64,000 nucleotides of DNA from Paenibacillus pabuli (GTDB lineage: Bacteria > Bacillota > Bacilli > Paenibacillales > Paenibacillaceae), in contig NZ_CP073714.1 of assembly GCF_023101145.1 (NCBI RefSeq), positions 5,332,001 to 5,396,000 of the forward strand, in the 5' to 3' direction. Of this stretch, positions 18,164 through 27,321 are shown one piece after another. The position numbers and the translations under genes were made by a program. Below the pieces are notes generated by a model. That model worked only from the letters and a program-made list of their open reading frames with translations. It did no database searches and had not been told where the DNA came from. Each line of letters starts with the position of its first letter. Positions within the stretch are counted from its first letter, which is position 1.

Positions 18164-19429
18164 TTAGAATTTCCAGCTGTCCAGATATTTTTCCTGTTCT
18201 GCTGACAGGGAATCGATCGCAATATTCAGACTTTCCAGTTTGTAGCTGGCAACCTGTTGATCAATGTCATAAGGTACATTAACAACGGTTTTACCCAGTT
18301 CTGCATAGTTCTCGCTCACATAACGCAAACCCAGCGCTTGCAATGCAAACGTCGTATCCATAATCTCGGCAGGATGTCCATCGGCCGCACCCAGGTTTAC
18401 CAGACGTCCTTCAGCCAACAAATACATCTTACGGCCATCTTTGAAACGATATTCTTCAATGTTGCGACGTACGGTGCGAATCGAATCGGAACGTTTAGCA
18501 AGTTCCGGTTTGTTCACTTCCACGTCAAAGTGACCTGCATTACTCAGAATTGCTCCATCCTTCATCACGTCATAATGTTCTCCAGTGATTACGTCTTTAT
18601 TGCCGGTAACAGCTATGAAGAAATCACCCAATTTGGCAGCTTCCACCATCGTCATGACACGGAATCCGTCCATATGTGCTTCTACGGCTTTAATAGGATC
18701 AATTTCAGTTACGATAACGTTTGCTCCGAGCCCTTTCGCACGCATCGCTACACCTTTACCACACCATCCATAACCCGCTACAACTACGTTTTTTCCTGCT
18801 ACGACCAGATTCGTTGTACGGATGATACCATCAAATGCAGACTGACCTGTACCGTAACGGTTGTCAAACAGATATTTGCAATAAGCGTCATTGACTGCAA
18901 CCATTGGGAATCTCAATTGGCCTTCTTTCGCCAAAGCTTTCAGACGAATGATCCCCGTTGTCGTTTCCTCTGCTCCCCCACGAATTGTGGCAGCAAGATC
19001 AGGACGTTCGGATGCGATAATGGTCGCAAAGTCTCCGCCATCATCAATAATCAGATCAGGTTTTACTTCAAGTGCACGGAGTTGCAGTTCTTTGAACTCT
19101 ACAGGGGCCGGATTATGTTTGGCATACACCGTAACGCCGTCTTCCACCAAAGCAGCACAAACATCATCCTGTGTTGACAATGGGTTGCTGTGTGTAATCG
19201 TCACTTCTGCACCACCAGCTTGAATGACTTTTGCCAGATAAGCCGTTTTAGCCTCAAGATGAAGGCAGATGGCTACTTTCAAACCTTTAAACGGCAGATC
19301 CTGTTCAAATTGGCGACGAATTCGGTTCAATACCGGCATATGCGCTTCTACCCAATCAATTTTCAGGTGTCCTTCCGAAGCAAGTTTCATATCCTTAACG
19401 ATACTATTTTGCAATGCAGGGGTAGTCAT
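18164..19429 (-). CDS. ahcY: Adenosylhomocysteinase (S-adenosylhomocysteine hydrolase)
   Basis: NAD-dependent enzyme that splits S-adenosylhomocysteine into adenosine and homocysteine, relieving product inhibition of methyltransferases. 421 residues: substrate residues in IDDGGD (128-133) and EETTTG (154-159), and the Rossmann NAD motif GYGWCGKG (219-226). The GWCG form and the short length match the archaeal/Thermotoga type; the eukaryotic and common bacterial type has GYGDVGKG, a roughly 40-residue insert and a C-terminal KPxxYRY tail, which is absent here (it ends KYLDSWKF). Strong GAGGAGG site. It follows bshC by 49 nt, too short for a SAM or SAH riboswitch. B. subtilis uses the Pfs/LuxS route instead. 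Confidence 0.95.
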   Translation of the reverse strand: MTTPALQNSIVKDMKLASEGHLKIDWVEAHMPVLNRIRRQFEQDLPFKGLKVAICLHLEAKTAYLAKVIQAGGAEVTITHSNPLSTQDDVCAALVEDGVTVYAKHNPAPVEFKELQLRALEVKPDLIIDDGGDFATIIASERPDLAATIRGGAEETTTGIIRLKALAKEGQLRFPMVAVNDAYCKYLFDNRYGTGQSAFDGIIRTTNLVVAGKNVVVAGYGWCGKGVAMRAKGLGANVIVTEIDPIKAVEAHMDGFRVMTMVEAAKLGDFFIAVTGNKDVITGEHYDVMKDGAILSNAGHFDVEVNKPELAKRSDSIRTVRRNIEEYRFKDGRKMYLLAEGRLVNLGAADGHPAEIMDTTFALQALGLRYVSENYAELGKTVVNVPYDIDQQVASYKLESLNIAIDSLSAEQEKYLDSWKF

Positions 19430-19478
19430 CCCTCATCCTCCTCGATTTATCTATTTCTTCTATATATATAAGAGGTCA

Positions 19479-21110
19479 CTACAATGTAATCACTTGGTGT
19501 TGTCCACGGAATTCGCTCTGACTTTCAATCAGTTGCCCAATCCACTCGGTTCCATAACGATTCAGGTAAAAGAGTGCATTATGTACTCGTTCCTGCGGTT
19601 TGTTCATGGGAAAGAGTGAGTTTTGCATCCCGTTCCAGTGCCTTAGGCTCACATTGTGTTTATCTTTGATGGCTTTGTGGGTCTGTTGTTGCAGATACTG
19701 CATCTGTTCACTGATCTTGCCCAGATTGGTATTTCCAATTCGGTCCAGGCCAGGATGGATCTCTGTGATCTGTTCAAGCAATGGACGATATAAATCAGCA
19801 AACGCTTGCTGAACTCGCTCAAACTGTTCATCGACCTGGAAAGCCTCCTGCTGTGCCAGCCATTGTTCCTTCTTTTCTTCCATATGATACTGAACATCCT
19901 GGAAAGAAAGGCCGTACTGCTTCATATGTTTGTGATGAACATCCTCCATTATGGTAAAGGAAAGACGTGGAAGCAAGATCGGCATCTGTAGCCCGAACCG
20001 GTTAAACGCTTCACGCGTCAATCCCCAATACGCAATCTCGCCTTGCCCCAAGATAACAGCAGCTACAGGTAATATAGAATCTTGCATTAATGGCCGGGTC
20101 AATACATTGTTGCTAAATCGCTCGGGATGTTCAGCTAATTCCTGAAGCAATCTCTCTTCTGTAAATGAAACCAGACCTTTACGGTCGCTGTACAAGCCGT
20201 CTTTCAACATCAGAAGCAGCCGCGCCCCTTCATGTATGTAAAACAGATTGGCCCCATCTTCCGCGACTTCAGCAGGCATGGCATATCCGGCTTGTTCCAA
20301 TGCGGCAGCGCCTTGTACATATGCTTGGCGTAATGTCCCATTTTCACGAATTAGGCGTTCAAATATAGGCTGTTCAAGCCTGCGCAAATCCGGATCTGCA
20401 GCATCCAGCAGAATAAGTCCACTTTTGCCAAACAACGCTGAGATTAACCGTGCAAACGCATCACTCAGGTTCGAACTCGACTGATGGATCTCCATAACCA
20501 GCTTCATTAAACCTGGTTTGTGAACCGTATCTGGTAACAGATGCTCCACCTGCTTCAACACGGTCGTCCATTGTTCCGTTTCCACATGGACATTACTCAC
20601 GGAATCCCTGCCTGCAAACCGTCCTTGTAACTTGATCTTTGTCATGTCACCGCTGGCGTCAGGCAAGTACGTGTGGTTAACTTCATCCCAGTCATGGTCT
20701 TCTCCTGCAATCCAAAAAACGGGAACGACAGGCCGCTGTAGCCTGTTCTCCGCTTCTCGCGCAGCTGCAACAACACTTGCTGCTTTGTAAATAACAAACA
20801 ACGGACCTGTAAGCAGGCCGCTTTGCTGCCCTCCCGTAACAACTAACGCATCTTGTTCCGCGAGACGTGTGATGGATTCATGAACTGCGCCATGATCGTT
20901 CACACGTTTATTATATATGCGTAGATACTCTGCCAGACGTTGACGAGGAATACGTGTGTTCTCCGATTGGTCCAGCCACTCGGCACGCGTATGAAGCCCC
21001 GATTCCCAGCGAATGTCATACTCGTAAAGGCCACGCGCAGCATCCCTTGAACAGACATAGTCTTCTGCAAGTCGCGTTCCGCTGCGGAGTGCCTCGGTAA
21101 TACCTTTCAT
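19479..21110 (-). CDS. bshC: Bacillithiol synthase BshC (putative cysteine ligase)
   Basis: Last step of bacillithiol synthesis: couples cysteine to GlcN-malate. 543 residues, the family length. Recognisable BshC segments: VTGGQQSGLLTGPL (nucleotide-binding-like loop, about 91-104), VPVFWIAGEDHDWDEVNH, and LPVAAVILGQGEIAYWGL. A coiled stretch near 400-490 matches the known dimerising coiled coil. In B. subtilis (yllA) it lies directly upstream of mraZ; here ahcY is interposed. AGGAGG site before the ATG. Confidence 0.94.
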   Translation of the reverse strand: MKGITEALRSGTRLAEDYVCSRDAARGLYEYDIRWESGLHTRAEWLDQSENTRIPRQRLAEYLRIYNKRVNDHGAVHESITRLAEQDALVVTGGQQSGLLTGPLFVIYKAASVVAAAREAENRLQRPVVPVFWIAGEDHDWDEVNHTYLPDASGDMTKIKLQGRFAGRDSVSNVHVETEQWTTVLKQVEHLLPDTVHKPGLMKLVMEIHQSSSNLSDAFARLISALFGKSGLILLDAADPDLRRLEQPIFERLIRENGTLRQAYVQGAAALEQAGYAMPAEVAEDGANLFYIHEGARLLLMLKDGLYSDRKGLVSFTEERLLQELAEHPERFSNNVLTRPLMQDSILPVAAVILGQGEIAYWGLTREAFNRFGLQMPILLPRLSFTIMEDVHHKHMKQYGLSFQDVQYHMEEKKEQWLAQQEAFQVDEQFERVQQAFADLYRPLLEQITEIHPGLDRIGNTNLGKISEQMQYLQQQTHKAIKDKHNVSLRHWNGMQNSLFPMNKPQERVHNALFYLNRYGTEWIGQLIESQSEFRGQHQVITL

Positions 21111-21195
21111 GAGGTCTGCCTCCTATTCTGCTTCAAAGAGCCTTTCTTGATTGTACCGAATGAGTGCCCTCTTCGTCAAAAGAAAGTGCATCAAA

Positions 21196-21229
21196 AAATA
21201 AAAAACCGCCGAACAACGGCGGCGGTTTG
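21196..21229 (-). terminator. Rho-independent terminator after the opp operon
   Basis: CCGCCG (21206-21211) and CGGCGG (21217-21222) pair across a 5-nt loop, flanked by AAA/TTT that lengthen the stem; on the minus strand it is followed by TTTTTTATTTTTT. It ends the oppDF message before bshC. Confidence 0.85.
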
Positions 21230-21265
21230 ATATTCATGGATAAGTCCAAATGAAATTTGTACTTT

Positions 21266-23029
21266 TTATACGTAAGGTTCTGCAACCCAGTGACCTTTGG
21301 ATACCTCAATCAATTGAGCGTTCTGCAGGTTGTATGGATCATTTGCAGGTCCACCAGATCCATTTTTAAGTGCCTGTTCTTCTGGCAGCAGAATGCGACG
21401 TTTGCTCGCTTCTACCTCCGGATCAGGTACAGGGATCGCAGACAGCAATGTTTTGGTGTATGGGTGAATCGGATTCGCATACAGTTCTTCACTTTCTGCC
21501 AACTCCACCACTTTACCCATATACATTACAGCTACACGGTCACTGATATGTTTAACCATGGACAAGTCATGCGCAATAAACAGGTATGTCAAGCCGAGGC
21601 GCTGCTGAAGTTCTTCAAGCAAATTAACGACCTGAGCCTGAATGGACACGTCCAATGCAGACAATGGCTCATCACAGATAATGAATTTAGGGTCTACAGC
21701 CAATGCACGGGCAATCCCGATCCGTTGTCTTTGACCACCTGAGAATTCATGTGGATAACGGAGTGCATGGCTGGGATTCAGACCGACAAGATCAAGCAGT
21801 TCTTCAACGCGTCTCTTACGCTCAGCCTTACTTGATGCCAGACCATGAATATCAAGAGATTCACCGATGATATCCATAACGTTGAAACGTGGATTCAAAG
21901 ACGCATAAGGATCCTGGAAAATCATCTGCATGTCTTTACGCATTTCTTTCATTTTGCGTGGCGACAGCTTGTAGATATCTGTTCCATTAAAGTTAACACT
22001 TCCGCCTGTTGGCTCATAAAGGCGCAGAATTGTACGGCCTGTTGTGGATTTACCACAACCAGACTCCCCTACAACTCCAAGCGTTTCGCCTTCAAAAATA
22101 TCAAAGCTGACATCATTAACCGCTTTGAGAATGTTTCCTTTGCCCAAATTGAAGTATTGTTTCAGGTTCTTCACTTGAACCAGCGGCTTGTTGGCACCTT
22201 TGATAATACCAACTGGAGTAGGCTTTTCTTTTTTGGGCTCGTCCAGACGAGGAAGAGCATTCAGCAATTTAATGGTGTATGGATGTTGAGGATTGCTGAA
22301 GATTTCAGCAGTTGTTCCTGTTTCAACAACTTCGCCTTCCTTCATAACAACAACACGATCACACATTCCAGCTACTACTCCAAGGTCATGCGTAATAAGC
22401 ATGATGGAAGTTCCAAGTTTTTGCTGCATATCTTTCATAACATCCAGGATTTGTGCCTGAATCGTTACGTCGAGTGCAGTTGTTGGTTCATCCGCAATCA
22501 GAAGAGAAGGACGGCATGCCAAGGCAATCGCAATCATAGCACGCTGGCGCATACCACCGGAAAATTGGTGCGGGTAATGATTCATGCGAACTTCCGCATT
22601 TTTGATGCCAACAAGCTCAAGCATTTCCAAAGCTCTTTTTTCAGCTTCTTTTTTGGACATGTTCTGATGCTTGCGAAGTACCTCGGTAATTTGCTTACCC
22701 ACTTTGATGGTAGGATTCAAAGAAGTCATTGGATCCTGGAAGATCATGCCGATATCTTTACCACGGATGGCTTCCATCTGTTTATCTGTCTTATTCAGCA
22801 GGTCCTTCCCGTGAAAAGTAATTTCTCCGCTTTTGACCTTCGAAGGCGGGGAGGGAATCAATTTCATGATGGTTTGGGCAGTAACACTCTTACCACTACC
22901 GGATTCACCTACGATCCCCAGCGTCTCTCCTTTGCCAAGTTCAAAACTCACATTTTTAACGGCATCAAACTCACCAGAACGCGTCGTAAATGACACACTC
23001 AGGTCTTTGACTGTTAAAATCGGCTCCAT
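21266..23029 (-). CDS. Oligopeptide ABC transporter ATPase, fused OppD-OppF
   Basis: Energises peptide import. In most Firmicutes OppD and OppF are separate; here one 587-residue chain holds both nucleotide-binding domains. First (OppD-like): Walker A GESGSGKS (41-48), signature SGGMRQR (157-163), Walker B LLIADE (176-181), switch ITHD. Second (OppF-like): Walker A GESGCGKST (321-329), signature SGGQRQR (430-436), Walker B FIICDE (449-454), AHDLS. Each half ends with the oligopeptide C-terminal HPYTxxLLxAxP motif. All catalytic residues are present in both halves. The frame is continuous with no sign of an assembly join. Last gene after oppA, oppB and oppC; GGAGGTGG site at the ATG. Confidence 0.93.
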   Translation of the reverse strand: MEPILTVKDLSVSFTTRSGEFDAVKNVSFELGKGETLGIVGESGSGKSVTAQTIMKLIPSPPSKVKSGEITFHGKDLLNKTDKQMEAIRGKDIGMIFQDPMTSLNPTIKVGKQITEVLRKHQNMSKKEAEKRALEMLELVGIKNAEVRMNHYPHQFSGGMRQRAMIAIALACRPSLLIADEPTTALDVTIQAQILDVMKDMQQKLGTSIMLITHDLGVVAGMCDRVVVMKEGEVVETGTTAEIFSNPQHPYTIKLLNALPRLDEPKKEKPTPVGIIKGANKPLVQVKNLKQYFNLGKGNILKAVNDVSFDIFEGETLGVVGESGCGKSTTGRTILRLYEPTGGSVNFNGTDIYKLSPRKMKEMRKDMQMIFQDPYASLNPRFNVMDIIGESLDIHGLASSKAERKRRVEELLDLVGLNPSHALRYPHEFSGGQRQRIGIARALAVDPKFIICDEPLSALDVSIQAQVVNLLEELQQRLGLTYLFIAHDLSMVKHISDRVAVMYMGKVVELAESEELYANPIHPYTKTLLSAIPVPDPEVEASKRRILLPEEQALKNGSGGPANDPYNLQNAQLIEVSKGHWVAEPYV

Positions 23030-23046
23030 AATCCCACCTCCTGTTT

Positions 23047-23973
23047 CTATTTACGTAATTTCGGATCAAGCGCGTCGCGCAAGCCGTCACCAAGCAAGTT
23101 AAATGCGAGCATTGTCATAACCATCAAACCTGCTGGGAACCACATCCGCCAAGGATACAGTGTCCAGCCAGTAAGTGCATCATTGATCATAGATCCAAGA
23201 GAAGATTTAGGTGCAGATACACCCAATCCGAGGAAGCTCAAAAATGCTTCTGCGAAGATGGCATTTGGGATGGACAACGTCAATGTAACGAGAATGGGTC
23301 CGACAGCATTTGGCAGCAAATGACGGAAGAGTTGACGTCCAGTGCTTGCGCCCATGGAACGAGCAGCAAGGATAAAGTCTCTGTTTTTGAGCTGCATAAT
23401 CTCACCACGCACAATCCAGGACATACTGATCCAGCCTGTGATGGTAAGTGCAATGATAATCGTTGTCAGACTTGGCTCCAATACAACCAGCAAAAGGATA
23501 ACAACGAGCATGTAAGGCAGGGAGTACAGGATCTCGGAGAACTTGTTCATGATGCCGTCAACACGTCCACCGTAGAAGCCCATAATCGCTCCATAAATTA
23601 CCCCGATGACAAGGTCAATCAAAGCAGCAGCCAAACCTACAGTAAGAGACACACGTGCCCCTACCCAGGTTCTTACCCATACATCACGACCCAGTTCATC
23701 TGTTCCGAACCAATGTTCAGCACTCGGTGCAGCATTGGCATTCAACAAATCATTGGAATAATAATTATAGCTTGTGAACAAAGAAGTTGGACCAATCATA
23801 GAGAAAATGACAACAAGGACTAGAACAGCCAAACTAATCATAGCGGCCTTGTTCGTTGCAAGTCTATACATAGCGTCTTTGAATAGCGATACACTCTCTT
23901 GCGATTTCAACGCTGCCTGACTATCCAGGCCTGTGTTCACCGTTTCATTATTGTTGTTATTCGTGCCAGACAA
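23047..23973 (-). CDS. oppC: Oligopeptide ABC transporter permease OppC
   Basis: Inner-membrane permease subunit. 308 residues: Asn-rich start, an OppC N-terminal helix (about 40-62), HWFGTDELGRDVWVR (family hallmark), five more spans and the EAA loop around LAARSMGASTGRQLFRHLLPN. Start is TTG with GGAAGGGGG upstream, 2 nt after the oppB stop. 17 nt before the fused ATPase gene. Confidence 0.94.
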   Translation of the reverse strand: MSGTNNNNNETVNTGLDSQAALKSQESVSLFKDAMYRLATNKAAMISLAVLVLVVIFSMIGPTSLFTSYNYYSNDLLNANAAPSAEHWFGTDELGRDVWVRTWVGARVSLTVGLAAALIDLVIGVIYGAIMGFYGGRVDGIMNKFSEILYSLPYMLVVILLLVVLEPSLTTIIIALTITGWISMSWIVRGEIMQLKNRDFILAARSMGASTGRQLFRHLLPNAVGPILVTLTLSIPNAIFAEAFLSFLGLGVSAPKSSLGSMINDALTGWTLYPWRMWFPAGLMVMTMLAFNLLGDGLRDALDPKLRK

Positions 23974-23975
23974 CG

Positions 23976-24908
23976 TTATGCCCCCTTCCGGCTTTCTAGC
24001 TTAATTCTAGGATCGATCAGCACGTAAGCAATATCCGTCAGGAAACGTGCAAGCATCAAGAGAATTCCATAGAAGATTGTGATCCCCATAATCATCGTAT
24101 AATCACGATTCGTAATACTTTCTACAAATACTTTACCAATTCCACCAATGTTAAAGATTTGCTCAATAACAACGGAACCTGTGATAATATTTGCTGTCAT
24201 CGGACCAACATAAGTAACGACTGGCAGAATACCGTTCCGTAAAACGTGTCTAAACATGATAGCAGGCCATTTCAAACCTTTGGCTTTAGCAGTCTTGATG
24301 TAATCTGCATGCAGCACTTCCAACATGCTTGAACGCGTCAAACGCGCGATAAAGGCAATTGGTGATGCAGACAAGGCTGCAACCGGAAGCACATAGTCGA
24401 GTGGGCCGTCGAAGCCCATAACGTTAAACCAGCCGAGTTTTGACGCAAAAATATACTGTATCAGAGATGCGAGCAAAAAGCTTGGAACGGCAATCCCTAT
24501 AACAGCGAGAATCATCGTGATATCATCAATCAACTTCCGATGGTAAACTGCGGCAAGAAGCCCCAACAAGACACCCACAACAATTGAGATAATAATCGCA
24601 AAGATCCCTAGCTTCAGAGATGCTGTAAACGTTTGAGTGATCATACCAGATACATCTTGATTCAGGTATTTCATAGAAACCCCAAAATCACCTTTGATGA
24701 TTCCACCCATATACTTCAGGTATTGTTCATACATCGGTTTGTCCAAACCATACTTCACTTCTAAAAGTGCCCGGATTTCAGGTGATACCTTTTTCTCGGA
24801 TGTAAAAGGGTCACCCGGAATGGCCTTCATCAGGAAGAAGGTTGCTGATGCGAGTATGAAAAGCGATAGCAGCATAAATAGCAGTTTTTTCAGCACGTAC
24901 TTAACCAA
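23976..24908 (-). CDS. oppB: Oligopeptide ABC transporter permease OppB
   Basis: Inner-membrane permease subunit, partner of OppC. 310 residues from a TTG at 24908 that has GGAGGTG 8 nt upstream; the open frame continues 50 codons further to 25058, but that part runs across the hairpin behind oppA and is unlike the family. Six spans; N-terminal FLMKAIPGDPF, a gating-loop region, and the EAA motif KTAKAKGLKWPAIMFRHVLRNG near 200-221. B. subtilis OppB starts in the same way (LKYIGRRL-like). Start choice is inferred. Confidence 0.92.
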   Translation of the reverse strand: MVKYVLKKLLFMLLSLFILASATFFLMKAIPGDPFTSEKKVSPEIRALLEVKYGLDKPMYEQYLKYMGGIIKGDFGVSMKYLNQDVSGMITQTFTASLKLGIFAIIISIVVGVLLGLLAAVYHRKLIDDITMILAVIGIAVPSFLLASLIQYIFASKLGWFNVMGFDGPLDYVLPVAALSASPIAFIARLTRSSMLEVLHADYIKTAKAKGLKWPAIMFRHVLRNGILPVVTYVGPMTANIITGSVVIEQIFNIGGIGKVFVESITNRDYTMIMGITIFYGILLMLARFLTDIAYVLIDPRIKLESRKGA

Positions 24909-25028
24909 CCCTTGCACACCTCCACAAACAATATTTTGTATACAAATCGATTGTAGAATTAGACATGAATAATGTCCAATCCATTTATCGGAAATTTCAA
25001 GAATTATAAGGAAAATCGGTGCACATAC

Positions 25029-25070
25029 AAAAAAATCGGGATATATATGGAATTCCACATATATATCCCG
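25029..25070 (-). terminator. Terminator-like hairpin between oppA and oppB
   Basis: A 14-bp stem (25037-25050 with 25055-25070, a two-base bulge, loop AATT) is followed on the minus strand by seven T residues. It lies 28 nt past the oppA stop and about 120 nt before oppB. The likely effect is partial termination, giving more binding protein than membrane subunits. Confidence 0.78.
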
Positions 25071-25097
25071 AAGTAATCATATAGACTTCAGAACAAC

Positions 25098-26795
25098 TTA
25101 TTTCTCTTCCAGATATGCACGAGTGAAGTCAATTGCTCCACTGAAATCAAGTTGTACGCCTTTCAGGTAAGGCTTAGTCAAAGATACATTAGTGTAGTAA
25201 TAGATCGGCATTACTGCCATTTCATCTTGAATCAGGATTTTCTCTGCATCAGCAAAAGCAGCCATACGTGTAGCTGGATCAGCAGATTTCACAGTTTCTT
25301 TAACATCTTTGTCAAACTGTTCGTTGCTAAATTTAGCATCATTGTTTGTGTTACCTGTTGTCCACATTTCCAAGAAGTTGTACGGATCGTTGTAGTCCGC
25401 AGACCAGCCCGCACGAGCCACTTGGAAGTTTTGATTTTGACGGTTCTCAAGGAATACGCCCCACTCTTGGTTTTCCGTTTTCACGTCAACACCAAGGTTT
25501 TTCTTCCACATGTCAGCAACAGCAAGCGCGATTTTCGCGTGACCGTCACTAGTGTTGTAGATCAAAGTTACAGCTGGCAATGTTGTGTAGCCTTCTTCTT
25601 TCATACCTTCAGCAAGCAATTTCTTAGCTTCTTCTACGTTTTCAGTGAAGTAGTCATCTTTGTGCTCATCACGGAATTCGCCGTTTTCACCGCGGATACC
25701 TGGAGGTACAAAGCCGAAAGCTGGAATTTGTCCACCTTGTGTTACTTTGTCAACAATCAATTGACGCTCGATTGACATTGCAAAAGCCTTACGGATTTTA
25801 ACGTTGTTAAATGGAGCTTCATTAACGTTGAACTGGTAGTAGTACGTACTTGCAATACCAGTAGCTTTAAACTCGTCCGGCAATTCCGCTTTTACAGAAG
25901 GAATTTGGTCGGAAGGAATTTCACCGTTAGGTGCGCCTGTGTAGTCCAATTGTCCGGACTTGTAAGCTTGCAGTTCGGAAGCACTGCTGCTTGTCAGGGA
26001 CATGTTGATTTCAGACAATTTGATGTCAGAAGCTGCATGATAGCCTTCGTTTTTCTTCACAACGATTTTTTGACCTTTAGCGTATTGATCCATTGTGAAT
26101 GGTCCGTTAACGATCATGTTTTTGTAATCTGTGAAAAATTTATCATTCGTGTCAGCAGACTTGTGTACTGGGTAGTACGTGTAGAATGCTGTCAGACCCA
26201 AGAAGTAAGGTGTTGGGTTTTCCAACGTTACTTCCAGCGTGTGCTCATCAGTAGCTTTAACACCTACTTGAGAGAAGTCTGTAATTTTAGTACCTTTATA
26301 TGTTTCGTCTTTGCTCAGGTTGTAACCCTCAGCACCTTTGATATAGTACAATTGGTAAGCGTATGGAGAAGCTGTTTCCGGTTTCAACGCACGTTCCCAA
26401 GAACGTACAAAATCTTCGGCAGTGATTGCATCACCATTGCTCCATTTAGCGTCCGGGTTCAGGTTGAAAACATATTTCAAACCATCTTCGGAGATTGTCC
26501 AGTCTTTAGCAACGCCTGGAGCTTCTTTGCCATCAGCGTCGATACGAACAAGACCTTCATACAAAAATTTCAGAACAGTGTTGGTTTGGCTGTCTTTTGC
26601 TTGAGCCGGATCCAACGTAGGAGGTTCAGCTGTCAGGTTAATTTTCAGCACTTGATCTTTTGCGAGACCATTACTCTCGCCTGCAGAACCAGTATCGGTG
26701 TTACCTGTGCCTTCGTTTTTCGATCCGCACGCTGCAAGTACGGTACCGAACGCCAGAATCAGCGTCAAAAGGACTAATAGACTTTTCCTTTTCAT
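25098..26795 (-). CDS. oppA: Peptide ABC transporter substrate-binding lipoprotein OppA
   Basis: Extracellular peptide-binding lipoprotein of solute-binding family 5. 565 residues: signal peptide of about 21 residues ending in the lipobox LAACGS (Cys22), a Gly/Asn/Ser-rich linker, then the family-5 domain with LNLTAEPPTLDPAQAKDSQT, GLVRID and AKDWTISEDGLKYVFNL. Signature ADDFVRSWERALKP-type segment also present. First gene of oppA-B-C-DF. GGGGGAAAG ribosome site; its own promoter is upstream. Peptide specificity cannot be read from sequence. Confidence 0.94.
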   Translation of the reverse strand: MKRKSLLVLLTLILAFGTVLAACGSKNEGTGNTDTGSAGESNGLAKDQVLKINLTAEPPTLDPAQAKDSQTNTVLKFLYEGLVRIDADGKEAPGVAKDWTISEDGLKYVFNLNPDAKWSNGDAITAEDFVRSWERALKPETASPYAYQLYYIKGAEGYNLSKDETYKGTKITDFSQVGVKATDEHTLEVTLENPTPYFLGLTAFYTYYPVHKSADTNDKFFTDYKNMIVNGPFTMDQYAKGQKIVVKKNEGYHAASDIKLSEINMSLTSSSASELQAYKSGQLDYTGAPNGEIPSDQIPSVKAELPDEFKATGIASTYYYQFNVNEAPFNNVKIRKAFAMSIERQLIVDKVTQGGQIPAFGFVPPGIRGENGEFRDEHKDDYFTENVEEAKKLLAEGMKEEGYTTLPAVTLIYNTSDGHAKIALAVADMWKKNLGVDVKTENQEWGVFLENRQNQNFQVARAGWSADYNDPYNFLEMWTTGNTNNDAKFSNEQFDKDVKETVKSADPATRMAAFADAEKILIQDEMAVMPIYYYTNVSLTKPYLKGVQLDFSGAIDFTRAYLEEK

Positions 26796-26836
26796 CTAAC
26801 ACTTTCCCCCTAAATTGATGTGGTATATGTTTATAG

Positions 26837-26866
26837 ATTATACAACCACCGGTCAAAAAAATCTAC
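26837..26866 (-). promoter_or_regulatory. Promoter of oppA
   Basis: A perfect TATAAT -10 box (26837-26842) about 40 nt before oppA. At 17 nt spacing the -35 position reads TAGATT, a weak match, and it touches the upstream terminator. The sequence TTGACC lies only 8 nt from the -10 and cannot serve. Confidence 0.55.
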
Positions 26867-26889
26867 ATTACTTTTTCAGAAAGTAATGT
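26853..26889 (-). terminator. Terminator after the panE-DUF3397 operon
   Basis: ACATTACTTT (26865-26874) and AAAGTAATGT (26880-26889) form a perfect 10-bp stem with a 5-nt loop, followed on the minus strand by AGATTTTTTT. On the plus strand it is followed by six T residues, but no plus-strand gene is near. Confidence 0.8.
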
Positions 26890-26946
26890 TTTTTTCAGTT
26901 TTCGACAAAATCGACACATTTTTTAGCTCTTTTGCGTTATGTATCC

Positions 26947-27321
26947 TCACATCTGATTCATAAAGTATCTAAATAATCCAAATATAGTAAACAAAATATA
27001 CCCAAAACTCATTATGACAAAAGCCATGCGCCAAACGGCCCGGAACATTCTACCCCCATCGACCTTACCTTTGAGTCGATTTTGCGCCCCTCCGATGAAT
27101 CCAAGGGCTATTAGTATGAGTATAAGTGTTAAATAAAATCCAAAATTCGAATCAAATGTTAAGTTGAATAACGCCGATACAGAGAAAATAAGGAATAAGG
27201 TTGTTACATCCATTGCCGAGCGCAACGCCACACGCTTATCTTTTTTCCATCCATACATGATCCAATAAACAAGAAAAAACGGAAAGAACGGCAGTATGCT
27301 CAGCACAATAAAAAATCCCAT
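26947..27321 (-). CDS. DUF3397 family membrane protein
   Basis: 124 residues with four predicted membrane spans (about 3-22, 38-55, 61-79 and 96-119) and a charged loop QNRLKGKVDGGR. The size and the layout match the DUF3397 family, whose genes are often found beside panE in Bacillales; function unknown. The ATG overlaps the panE stop by one base (TAATG) behind a strong GGAAGGAG site, so the two are translationally coupled. Family assignment is from memory of the pattern, without a search. Confidence 0.72.
   Translation of the reverse strand: MGFFIVLSILPFFPFFLVYWIMYGWKKDKRVALRSAMDVTTLFLIFSVSALFNLTFDSNFGFYLTLILILIALGFIGGAQNRLKGKVDGGRMFRAVWRMAFVIMSFGYILFTIFGLFRYFMNQM

Noticed and set aside
18257..19177. 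306-codon plus-strand frame opposite ahcY
   Set aside because: Antisense shadow without motifs or a ribosome site.
19430..19478. Possible SAM/SAH riboswitch in front of ahcY
   Set aside because: Only 49 nt separate ahcY from bshC, too little for any known riboswitch of this class.
21845..22993. 382-codon plus-strand frame opposite the OppDF gene
   Set aside because: Antisense shadow; the opposite frame encodes two complete ATPase domains.
24909..25058. N-terminal extension of OppB
   Set aside because: The extra 50 codons cross the oppA-oppB terminator hairpin and have no OppB similarity; a good ribosome site precedes the TTG at 24908.
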